Below are positions 19,801 through 29,063 of a stretch of 64,000 bases of DNA, one piece after another. The notes below the pieces were generated by a model that saw nothing but the letters and a program-made list of their open reading frames with translations, made no database searches and was not told where the DNA came from. Positions within the stretch are counted from its first letter, which is position 1, and each line of letters begins with the position of its first letter. The translations under genes and the position numbers were made by a program. The DNA comes from Tubulanus polymorphus (Eukaryota; Nemertea; Palaeonemertea; Tubulaniformes; Tubulanidae), in assembly GCF_964204645.1 (NCBI RefSeq), contig NC_134033.1, forward strand, positions 2,601,631-2,665,630, read 5' to 3'.

Positions 19801-20350
19801 GACTTCTGTGCGCACTTCCTTTTATGGTTTCCAGATTCAGTTGATGAGATAATCCCGAGTCTAATTTCCTCAAGTTATGGATGGAAAACGTTAGCGAACT
19901 TTAAAAATGTATATTCCGATAAGGTAACTCGCTTGTCGTGTGGACTGAAGACCGCGGGAACAACATTGAATAACACCGCGTCAAAATAACTATATTCGAA
20001 ATTGAGAACACTGAAATTGTAGGCGTGATTCAAGAAGTCGTCAGTTGTTTTCAATCGCTCTCATGTCGCGTAGTTGCAAATTAGCGAAATGAATTTCATC
20101 TCCCTGAAAACTAGACATTAACGCGATTTTGAATGCGACCAGTTTGAAAATAGTTTTAAAAATCGATCTCGGGACCTATGAAATATAAATAAACACGTGG
20201 TACAAATATTTTCTCAAAAGAAACGGCACAACAAACAGGGTCTTGTTCGACAGTCATGAGTAAGAGTTAACTCTGAGTTAAAATCAGTTCATTTTCAATG
20301 AGTTAACTCTGAGTCAGGTACTGAATCCAGGACAGAAGTACCCTAACAAA
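19801..20350. other. Type A spacer
   Basis: Standard type A sequence including the paired GAGTTAACTC-like motifs (about 20265-20310). No gene recognised. Confidence 0.5.
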
Positions 20351-20788
20351 ATGGCGGCTAGTAATTGGTTACTAAAACTTATATCCAATGCGCGCTCATT
20401 CAAATACTTTTTCCTTACTTGGCTATCTCTATCTAAACTGTCTGTACATTTGTTGCGAGCGTCAATTTTATTTCAAAACACCATATTATACGTTTTAGGA
20501 AGGACAGTGTTCTGTGTCGTGGTTCGTGTAGTTGAATGCAGCGGTGAAGGATATATGAGGGACTGGTACAAAGTGACCGGTCACCTGTTTATTGTAATAA
20601 TGCGACAAACACGACCGAGCATCTGGCGAAACGTCCAGTGTGGCGAAAACGCGGCCGATTTTAAAAATCGCGAAAACATCTCTAAAAATTGTCAAGTCAG
20701 ATTATCGAATCAAATAAACAAAGTTCTACAAGATTATTCTCAATATTTCAGGTATATTGATTATAAATCAATTTTCAACCACGTGTGA
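20351..20788 (+). other. Conserved ORF of type A spacer (hypothetical)
   Basis: The ATG of ATGGCGGCTAG opens a 145-residue frame, MAASNWLLKLISNARSF, in a good context (ACAAAATGG). Compared with the copy at 26645 it has two 3-nt insertions (in ILYVLG and VIMRQ) that keep the frame, which may hint at past coding constraint, although other copies are frameshifted. No known domain is recognised. The GTCC near 20632 looks like a scar of the 0.65-kb repeat. It may equally be non-coding. Confidence 0.2.
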
Positions 20789-20872
20789 CCGTTATAACGA
20801 CAGTTGGGATAACATCAATCACGACAGATCATTCAGATGTCACCCGATGCCTCGAAGCGAAATTGATGACAA

Positions 20873-20945
20873 GCCTCCATAGCTGAGGGGTTAGAGTACT
20901 GGTCTTGTAAACCGGGGGTCGAGAGTTTAAATCTCTCTGTGGGAA
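20873..20945 (+). pseudogene. tRNA-Thr (TGT) pseudogene
   Basis: The anticodon loop CTTGTAA is kept, but the 3' acceptor strand (TGTGGGA) no longer pairs with GCCTCCA, the B box reads AGTTTAAAT, the D stem is broken, and there is no T4 terminator nearby. Confidence 0.7.
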
Positions 20946-20988
20946 TTTGTTTAGACTGGTGGTTCAAAGAGTTGTCGATTGCGGGAAT

Positions 20989-21048
20989 GAACGCTAGGGG
21001 TCGACTGTGAACGCTAGGGGTCGACTGTGAACGCTAGGGGTCGACTGT
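20989..21048 (+). repeat. 20-bp unit repeated three times
   Basis: Three perfect tandem copies of GAACGCTAGGGGTCGACTGT, found nowhere else in the window. Confidence 0.95.
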
Positions 21049-21111
21049 GAAAATCGAAGTGCGTATAGCGAGAAGCTATACGTATAAAGTGATGATGTAG
21101 GTTTAATGGTG

Positions 21112-21289
<178 letters not shown>

Positions 21290-21360
21290 ACATATAGTTA
21301 AATTCCTCTCATATTGTCGCATGTATATACATATATCTGCGTGTGATTTAAAAAACAAAA

Positions 21361-21476
21361 TACACGACGAGAAATATGTTCACCGTTCGTCTGTAATTTG
21401 CATGTTGCTGCATAAAGCCGACAGATTCGAAGTGCATTTAACTACCATGTACGGGAAAAACAGGGAGTGTCAATCT
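21361..21476 (+). promoter_or_regulatory. Conserved upstream block with octamer, copy 8
   Basis: ATTTGCAT at 21396-21403, only about 175 bp before the ATG. The GA tract is missing. Confidence 0.35.
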
Positions 21477-21572
21477 AAAGAGCTTATCGGTGGAGAGATA
21501 TCGTAAACTCGATGCTACGTAGAACTGAATCAGTTGATGCGAAGGAGGAAAACAAGTTATTTCTCAAACGCG

Positions 21573-22793
21573 ATGAGAAACTTTACGCTACCGACGCGGC
21601 CGCCACATCCGCCACGGCCACAATCGCCGCCGTTTATCAGGGCTTTCGTACATTTTCTCAACGAATACAATGTTGTATGGCGCGTTAAAATCGCTGAAGT
21701 ATTATTAATATATCCACTGGGAAGCGTGTTTAACTTTCTGACGATCATTTTACTGATAGTGTGTCGCAGATTTCAGTCAGTTCGTTACACAATCCCCTAT
21801 CTCATAACTCTCGCGTTTTCGGATCAACTTGTCGTATTGTTTGGTTTACGATCATTTGCTCACATCATCGTGTTAACCATAACAGATGGATTAGGATATC
21901 ATCCGGATTGTAAAAGTTGGACTCTATTTGGGCGTCAAAAGGGCGTCGCATCATGTCCATCGATTTACTATTATTGGCATTATTTCTATCGAGTAATTGA
22001 ACGGTATACTCCAGTTTGTTACATCGATAATTTGTTCAATAATCAAGCGATCACTGTGTCTAATTATATCATTGTTGTGATTTCTATCGAGAGATTTGTC
22101 TCCGTTCGTTTTCCTTTTTTTCACATGCAACATTTCACAGTAACTCGCCGCAGATTCGCCATCATAATTGTGATCGTTTTTGCGACCGTTTTGAACTTGG
22201 ATCTGCCGATACTATATCGGATTAGGTTAATAAAAAGGAATGATGGTGGCTTCTATGAGTTCTACTGTAGTTATAATGATCCTGACATTATTTTAATGAA
22301 ACAAACATACAGATCTGTCGCGGTATTTATTCGGGATATAGTCCCGGCTTTGATTGTAGTAATAACATCAGTGGCAACTGCTAGAATTCGCCGGGGAGGT
22401 AAAACACGTATTGGCGCCTCAGTCGGCAACAGTCGTCATAAAACTGAAACCAGTAAAACACTTCTACTAATAGTTCTTGTTTATCTGGTACTAGTAATGC
22501 CATACGCTATATGTGACTGTACGGACAAGTTGGCCAGTTTGGTGTCCTTGTTAGTGCAGAGAATTAATGGCTCCAAAACCAATCGTAGAGAAACCCCCAT
22601 CATTCGATTCTTTGTTAGGATGCTGTGGAATATATTAGCCCGGATATTAACGCTTCCTCGACAGTGCGTTTTCTGCGTGAATTTCTTTATATACGTAACA
22701 ACGCTGAAAGTTTTCCGACACAAACTTGTCGGTGTTTTCCGCTGTAACTGTCGCCGAACGATTCCGAGTCAGTCCCATTTGTCAGTGGGATAA
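21573..22793 (+). CDS. Class A GPCR, copy 8
   Basis: Intact, 406 residues from ATG 21573. A C-to-T change (GTTGACGCG to GTTGATGCG) creates an in-frame upstream ATG at 21537 that would add 12 residues (MRRRKTSYFSNA); the family start is preferred. The N-terminus is TRPPHPPRPQSPPF and TM1 reads VLLIYPLG. Loop 1, TDGLGYHPDC, resembles copy 1, while loop 2 (NDGGFYEFYC) and loop 3 (NGSKTNRRETP) are those of copy 6, again a mosaic. Loss of the A-box TAG moves the stop to a TGA, ending TIPSQSHLSVG. Confidence 0.9.
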   Translation: MRNFTLPTRPPHPPRPQSPPFIRAFVHFLNEYNVVWRVKIAEVLLIYPLGSVFNFLTIILLIVCRRFQSVRYTIPYLITLAFSDQLVVLFGLRSFAHIIVLTITDGLGYHPDCKSWTLFGRQKGVASCPSIYYYWHYFYRVIERYTPVCYIDNLFNNQAITVSNYIIVVISIERFVSVRFPFFHMQHFTVTRRRFAIIIVIVFATVLNLDLPILYRIRLIKRNDGGFYEFYCSYNDPDIILMKQTYRSVAVFIRDIVPALIVVITSVATARIRRGGKTRIGASVGNSRHKTETSKTLLLIVLVYLVLVMPYAICDCTDKLASLVSLLVQRINGSKTNRRETPIIRFFVRMLWNILARILTLPRQCVFCVNFFIYVTTLKVFRHKLVGVFRCNCRRTIPSQSHLSVG

Positions 22794-23115
22794 GGCGAGA
22801 TGCATTCACTATCAGTGTTGAGCGGTATCGGGTTCGAGTCCTGCTGCCTGCTTATAGCGTGTGCGGGCTTCGAGTCCTGCTGGCTGCTTATTGTGTGCGG
22901 GCAACACTTCGCAGACCTTGGTCCCGTCGGGTTATAATCCCGTGGGGTAAGCATTGGGAAAACTAATTCAGTGCTGAGTTACAAGCTGGTTCTAGTCCTG
23001 CTGGCTGTGTACAGTGTACGGGGCCTTAATCCCATCCTGAAGGTGAAACCATGATAAATGGATAACCCAACAGGGTTAGTATGTTGTGAAACCAAGATCC
23101 AACTGACGTAAAGCA
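22770..23115 (+). repeat. tRNA-like SINE-type tail I of copy 8 (shortened)
   Basis: The A box reads TTGTCAGTGGG and no longer encodes TAG. One of the two CCCAACAGGGTTAGT modules and the long G run are missing (the region reads CCCGTGGGGTAAGC). Confidence 0.5.
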
Positions 23116-24461
23116 AGATAAACTCTCATTACAAATCAAACGTTATTAATATCACTAAAACTGTACCATTTAATCGATTCTCTTCACTTGATATCAATGT
23201 TGTTGAAGCTTTAAACAAGAAAACTAACTAACTCAGTTTATTGAAGCCTTGAACGATAAAATACATTGCTTTATATTGTCGAAAATGAATAACTGAACGT
23301 TTGTGTTAAAACAGGGGGATTAAACGAAAATGATACCAGGACTCAACTACATCGGCGGTGCATGTCGTATTCAGATTTCACACTGGTTGCATTTTGGTAG
23401 TAAATTTATATCGAATATTCAATTCAATGTTGTCCTTATTGCGATCGAAATTCATCTTAAAGAGAACATAAAAATTCATCAGAAAGACAATAAGATTCGG
23501 GCCATATTAAAAAAGATACGACACTCGATATTCACTAATCTTTTTTTTACATTTTTACACTATTCGTTTTAACGCTGCGTTAAAACCAAACTTTCGGCGA
23601 GACCAACTCAAAAAAAAAAATCAAACCAAATCGACCAATCAAAAAAATTATAGGGTCAATCCGTAATTTCAGATAAAGAAAATTCTAACCTATCGTTTTT
23701 TACTGCGAATTAAGCAAATATGGTTTCAATAAAAAAAAACAGGTTAAACCCGAAAAGACCACGTTACAACGAACAACTGATCTTTCTTAAAATCTTAAAG
23801 CAGTCATTGACCCTGAAGTTCATTTAATAGGTAGATTTCGCTTAATTTGTTTCGATTTGATCAGTGTCCCTTACAGACCCATCCACCACACCTGCCGGGA
23901 TCGAAACAAGGGGTTCGAATTAGCAATCGAAGTACAGATATAGTTGGCGATATATATCCGATCGGTTGTCGGATTTACAGAATTTTTTCGTTTAAATCGA
24001 AGTACGTAATTGGAACTGGTTTACATGGCTCAAAACGAGAAAAATGTGGCGTTATGGCGGCTAGAAACTTTAAAACGGTTACTAAATCTTACATTCAACG
24101 AGCGCTCTTTCAGTTACTTGTTACTTACTTGGCCATATCTCTGTAAACTAGCTGTCAATAAATTTGTTGCGAAGTTAGACATTTTTGCGCGAAATGGATC
24201 CTCGGACACATTGGTGGTTCAAAGAGTTTTCGATTGCGACAACGAGAAACTAGGGTTTCGATTTTGAAAATCGATCGGAAACCGAAGCACGGATAGCTGG
24301 ATGTTTTAGCATTGGTTCTGGATATTCAAAGTTATGCCGCGGCTTTAGTAGTGAATACATATAGTTTGAGTTCATCTCATATTGTCGCATCAAACCACGA
24401 AATAGAATATGCATACATGTTACATGTATATACATATTTCTGCGCGTGATTTCAAAAATAA
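23116..24461. other. Type B spacer with conserved short ORF
   Basis: ATGGCGGCTAG core at 24054-24064. The ORF from ATG 24025 to 24267 (80 residues) changes frame after VAKLDIF because of an extra C, ending DNEKLGFRF. Confidence 0.45.
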
Positions 24462-24577
24462 TACACGACGAGAAATATGTTCACAGTTCGTCTGTAATTT
24501 TCATGTTGCTGCATAAAGCCGACAGATTCGTAGCGCGTTCAGCAACCATGTACGGAAAAAACCGGGAGTGTCAATCT
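24462..24577 (+). promoter_or_regulatory. Conserved upstream block, copy 9 (octamer mutated)
   Basis: The octamer position reads ATTTTCAT (24497-24504) upstream of a pseudogene. Confidence 0.25.
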
Positions 24578-24703
24578 AAAGAGCTTACCGGAGGAGAGAG
24601 TGAGGAGAGATATCGTAAACTCGATGTTACATAGAACTGAATCAGTTTGTGCGAAGGGGAAAACTTCAAGTTATTTCTCAAACGCTCGTGAGATTAATTT
24701 ACG

Positions 24704-25856
24704 ATGAGAAATCTAACCCTAACACCGCTACCCCCACCACGTCCGCTTCCACCGCCACAGTTTATCCGGGCGTTCGCGCAATTCCTCCGTGATTACGATG
24801 TTTATAGACGCATGGATTTCGCTGAAGTATTGTTCCTGTATCCGCTGGGAAGCGTGTTCAACTTTCTGACAATCATTTTACTGATAAAGTGTCGCAGATT
24901 TCAGTCGGTTCGCTACACGTTTCCCTATCTCATAACTATAGCGTTTACGGATCAACTTGTCGTGTTGTTTGGTTTAAGAACATTCGCTGACACCATTATG
25001 ATAATTGTTATCGACGAATTAGGATATTATCCGGAATGTAAGAGTTGGATGGTGTTTGAAAGTAAAGAGGCAAGTGCATTATGTCCTTCGATTTACTATT
25101 ACTGGTACTATTTCTATAGTGTAATAGAACGGAATATTCCGATATGTTTCATCGAGAATTTGTTCAATAATCAAGCGATCACTGTGTCTAATAATATCAT
25201 CGTTGTGATTTCTATCGAGAGATTTGTCTCCGTTCGTTTTCCTTTTTTTCACATGCAACATTTTACCGTTACTCGACGTAGATTCGCCGTAATAATTGTA
25301 GTCGTGTTTGCTACTATTTTACACATAGATTTACCGATATCACCGATACAATGTCATTGTTAAAACATACAGATCTGTTGCGGTATTTATTCGGGATATA
25401 GTCCCGGCTTTGATTGTAGTAATAACATCAGTGGCAACTGCTAGAATTCGCCGGGGAGGTAAAACACGTATTGACGCCTCAGTCGGCAACAGTTGTCATA
25501 AAACTGAAACCAGTAAAACACTTCTACTAATTGTTCTTGTTTATCTGGTACTAGTAATACCATACGCTATATGTGACTGTACGAACAAGTTAAGTAATTT
25601 GGTGAACTCGTTAGTGCATAGAATTAATGGCTTCAGAATCACTGAACAACGAACCCCCACCATTCACTTTTATACAGTAATGCTGTGGCCATTCTTTACG
25701 CAGATATTAACGATTCCTCGACAGTGCGTTTTCTGTGTGAATTTCTTTATATACGTAACAACGCTGAAAGTTTTCCGACACAAACTTGTCAGTTTTTTCC
25801 GCTGTAACTGTCGCCGAACGATTCTGAGTCAGTCCCGCGGTAGCTCAGTGGGATAA
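24704..25856 (+). pseudogene. GPCR pseudogene, copy 9 (loop 2 deletion)
   Basis: The first half is intact (MRNLTLTPLPPPRP, loop 1 IMIIVIDELGYYPEC, MVFESKEASALCP). At about 25340-25352, in loop 2, a net 59 bp present in relative copy 12 is missing. This removes the loop-2 cysteine and shifts the frame, so translation stops at 25363 after 219 residues. The TM5-TM7 frame is otherwise open to 25856. Extra changes at conserved core positions (TRIDASVG, NSCHK) and NNIIVV in TM3 suggest relaxed constraint. Loop 3 is NGFRITEQRTP. Confidence 0.85.
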
Positions 25857-26090
25857 GGCGACGATTCCCTTAAAAAGTCCTAAGCTTTGTTCGTATATGG
25901 ACGATTCCACACTCTGTAGGAAGGTCGAAACATTGTCTCTGTTTCGTTACAAGTTAGAAGAAAGATTTCCATTTAAAAAGCGAGCGTGAAGTAAAAAATG
26001 CAGTGAAAACAACATTTGCATTTCAAAAATGGTTGCGCTTTAAAACAAACAGAAATCCTACTTACCAAACAATGATTATTGCCAACGACC
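25831..26090 (+). repeat. tRNA-like tail II of copy 9
   Basis: GCGGTAGCTCAGTGGGATAAGG with the stop TAA in the D-arm-like part. The following sequence closely matches the tails at 19537 and 37218. Confidence 0.45.
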
Positions 26091-26644
26091 TTCAGACTTC
26101 TGTGCGCACTTCCTTTTATGGTTTCCGGATTCAGTTGATGAGATAATCCCGAGTCTAATTTCCTCAAGTTATGGATGGAAAACGTTAGCGAACTTTAGAA
26201 ATGTATATTCCGATAAGGTAAATCGCTTGTCGTGTGGACTGAACACCGCGAGAACAACATTGAATAAAACCGCGTCAAAATAACTATATTCGAAGTTGAG
26301 AACACTGAAATTGTACGCGTGATTCAAGAAGTCGTCAGTTGTTTTCAATCGCTCTCATGTCGCGTAGTTGCAAATTAGCGAAATGAATTTCATCTCCCTG
26401 AAAACTAGACATTAACGCGATTTTGAATGTGACCAGTTTGAAAATAGTTTTAAAAATCGATCTCGGGACCTATGAAATATAAAGAAACACGTGGTACAAA
26501 TATTTTCTCAAAAGAAACGGCACAACAAACAGGGTCTTGTTCGACAGTCATGAGTTAGAGTTAACTCTGAGTTAAAATCAGTTCATTTCCAATGAGTTAA
26601 CTCTGAGTCAGGTACTGAATCCAGGACAAAAGTACCCTAACAAA
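26091..26644. other. Type A spacer
   Basis: Standard type A sequence with GAGTTAACTC-like pairs near 26560-26605. No gene recognised. Confidence 0.5.
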
Positions 26645-27166
26645 ATGGCGGCTAGTAATTGGTTACTAAAACTTATATCCAATGCGCGCTCATTCAAATA
26701 CTTATTCCTTACTTGGCCATCTCTATCTAAACTGTCTATACATTTGTTGCGAGGTTCCAGTTTATCGCAAAACGTCATAAACGTTCTAGGAAGGACAGTG
26801 TTCTGTGTCGTGGTTCGTGTAGTTGAATGCAGCGGTGAAAGATATATGAGGGACTGGTACAAAGTGACCGGTCACCTGTTTATTGTAATGCGACAAACAC
26901 GACCGAGCATCTGGCGAAACCCAGTGTGGCGAAAACGCGGCCGATTTCAAAAATTGCGAAAACATCTCTTAAATTGTCAAGTCAGATTGTCGAATCTAAT
27001 AAGCAAAGTTCTACAAGATAGGCTCAATGTTTCTGGTATATTGATTATAAATCAATTTTCAACCACGTGTGACCGTTATAACCACAGTTGGGGTAATATC
27101 AATCACGACAGATCATCCAGATGTGACACGATGCCCCGAAGCAAACTTGACGACAAGCCTCCATAG
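26645..27166 (+). other. Conserved ORF of type A spacer, longest copy
   Basis: The frame opens at the ATG of ATGGCGGCTAG (context ACAAAATGG) and gives 173 residues, MAASNWLLKLISNARSF onward, basic and hydrophobic, with no domain I recognise. It overlaps the first 10 bases of the tRNA gene, so the 3' part is doubtful. The motif RSF-[SK]Y-xxLTW-x4-KL is also open in the same frame in type B spacers. Low confidence that it is a gene; it may be an untranslated exon or promoter-proximal DNA. Confidence 0.22.
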
Positions 27167-27229
27167 CTCAGGGGTTAGAGCACTGGTCTTGTAAACCAGG
27201 GGTCGAGAGTTCAAATCTCTCTGGGGGCA
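27157..27229 (+). tRNA. tRNA-Thr (TGT), intact
   Basis: Complete cloverleaf: GCCTCCA/TGGGGGC acceptor, D arm GCTC/GAGC, anticodon stem CTGGT/ACCAG with loop CTTGTAA, T arm GAGAG/CTCTC, discriminator A. Canonical A box TAGCTCAGGGG and a T6 terminator at 27240-27245. This is the best-preserved of seven copies and likely functional. Confidence 0.93.
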
Positions 27230-27498
27230 TGGCAGCAAATTTTTTCGCGAAATGATGGATCCTCGGACACTGGTGATTCAATGAAATGTAGGGGTTTGAT
27301 TTGAAAAGTCGATCGGAAATCGAAGCACGGACAGTTGGATGGATTGGTTCTGGAAATTCTGGAAGTTATGCTGTAGCTTTAGTGGTGAATATATATCTAC
27401 AACAACATAGTTAAATTCCTCTCATATTGACGCATCAAACCACCAAATAGAACATGTTATATGTATATACATATTTATGCGTGTGATTTCAAAAATAA

Positions 27499-27613
27499 TA
27501 CACGACGAGAAATATGTTCACAGTTCGTCTGTAATTTGCATGTTGCTGCATAAAGCCGACAGATTCGAAGCACGTTCAACAACCATGTATGGAAAAAGAT
27601 AGTGAGTGTCAAT
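27499..27613 (+). promoter_or_regulatory. Conserved upstream block with octamer, copy 10
   Basis: ATTTGCAT at 27534-27541, about 285 bp before the ATG. Confidence 0.35.
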
Positions 27614-27639
27614 TTAGAGAGCTTACCGGCAGTCTGACG

Positions 27640-27727
27640 TAAGGGAGTGAGAGAGGGAGGAGAGAGGGAGTAGAGAGTTGGAGAGAGAGAGGGAGGAGAG
27701 AGAGATGGCAGAGTGAGGGAGAGATAT
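27640..27727 (+). repeat. GA-rich polypurine tract
   Basis: Shorter version of the tract before copy 2, lacking some internal GGAAGGAGAG units. Confidence 0.75.
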
Positions 27728-27818
27728 CGTAAACTCGATGTTACGTAGAACTGAATCAGTTGACGCGAAGGAGGAAAACTTCAGGTTATTTCTCAAACGC
27801 TCGTGAGATTTATATACG

Positions 27819-29063
27819 ATGAGAAATTTTACGCTGTCGCCGCTACCGCAGCTACTACCGACACGGCAGCTACTACCGACACGACAGCTACTACCGACAC
27901 GGCCGCCACCTTCGCGGCCAATGCCGCAGTTTATCAGGGCTTTCAATAAATTCCTCTACGAAAACAATGTTTTTATGCGCGTTGATATCGCTGAAGTATT
28001 GTTCCTGTATCCGCTGGGAAGCGCGTTCAACTTTCTGACGATCATTTTACTGATGAAGTGTCGCAGATTTCAGTCGGTTCGTTACACGTTCCCCTATCTC
28101 ATAACACTAGCGTTTTCGGATCAACTTGTCGTATTGTTTGGTTTAAGGAAATTCGCGAACACCATTGTGTCAATCCTAACCCGTGGATTAGGATACTATC
28201 CGGAATGTAAAAGTTGGACACTACTTGGGCGTCAAAAGGGCATCGCATCATGTCCATCGATTTATTATTATTGGCATTATTTCTATCGTGTAATTGAACG
28301 GTATACTCCGGTTTGTTACATCGATAATTTGTTCAATAATCAAGCGATCACTGTGTCTAATTATATCATCGTTGTGATTTCTATCGAGAGATTTGTTTCC
28401 GTTCGTTTTCCTTTTCTTCACATGCAACATTTCACAGAAACTCGACGTAGATTCGCCATAATAATTGTAGTCGTTTTTGCCTTCATTTTAAACTTGGATT
28501 TACCGATATTTAATCGAATTAGGTTATCAAAGATTGGCTTATACTTATGTAGTTATAATAATCCCGACAACACTCTCATGGTTCAAACATACAGATCTGT
28601 TGCGGTATTTATTCGGGATATAGTCCCGGCTTTAATTGTATTAACAACATCAGTGGCAACTGCTAGAATTCGCCGTGGAGGTAAAACACGTATTGGCGCC
28701 TCAGTCGGCAACAGTCGTCATAAAACTGAAACCAGTAAAACACTTCTACTAATAGTTCTTGTTTATCTGTTACTAGTAATGCCATACGCTACATGTGACT
28801 GTACGGACAAGTTGAGCAGTTTGGTGCCCTTGTTGGTGCGTCGAATAAATGGCTTCAAAATCACTTTTAGAACAACCCCCATCATTTTCTTCTTTGTTAG
28901 GAAACTGTGGAATATATTAGCCCGGATATTAACGCTTCCTCGACAGTGCGTTTTCTGCGTGAATTTCTTTATATACGTAACAACGCTGAAAGTTTTCCGA
29001 CACAAACTTGTCGGTGTTTTCCGCTGTAACTGTCGCCGAACGGTTCAGAGTCAGTCCCTGTAG
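27819..29063 (+). CDS. Class A GPCR, copy 10
   Basis: Intact, 414 residues, and only about six residues different from copy 2 (for example SRPMPQ, HFTETRRR, FRTTP, VRKLW), with the same rare TVQSQSL ending. VRKLW places a lysine near TM7, where other copies have Ile or Met. A LINE begins at the base after the TAG, so the coding sequence is untouched but the native 3' flank has been moved 2.3 kb away and transcript ends may have changed. Confidence 0.9.
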   Translation: MRNFTLSPLPQLLPTRQLLPTRQLLPTRPPPSRPMPQFIRAFNKFLYENNVFMRVDIAEVLFLYPLGSAFNFLTIILLMKCRRFQSVRYTFPYLITLAFSDQLVVLFGLRKFANTIVSILTRGLGYYPECKSWTLLGRQKGIASCPSIYYYWHYFYRVIERYTPVCYIDNLFNNQAITVSNYIIVVISIERFVSVRFPFLHMQHFTETRRRFAIIIVVVFAFILNLDLPIFNRIRLSKIGLYLCSYNNPDNTLMVQTYRSVAVFIRDIVPALIVLTTSVATARIRRGGKTRIGASVGNSRHKTETSKTLLLIVLVYLLLVMPYATCDCTDKLSSLVPLLVRRINGFKITFRTTPIIFFFVRKLWNILARILTLPRQCVFCVNFFIYVTTLKVFRHKLVGVFRCNCRRTVQSQSL

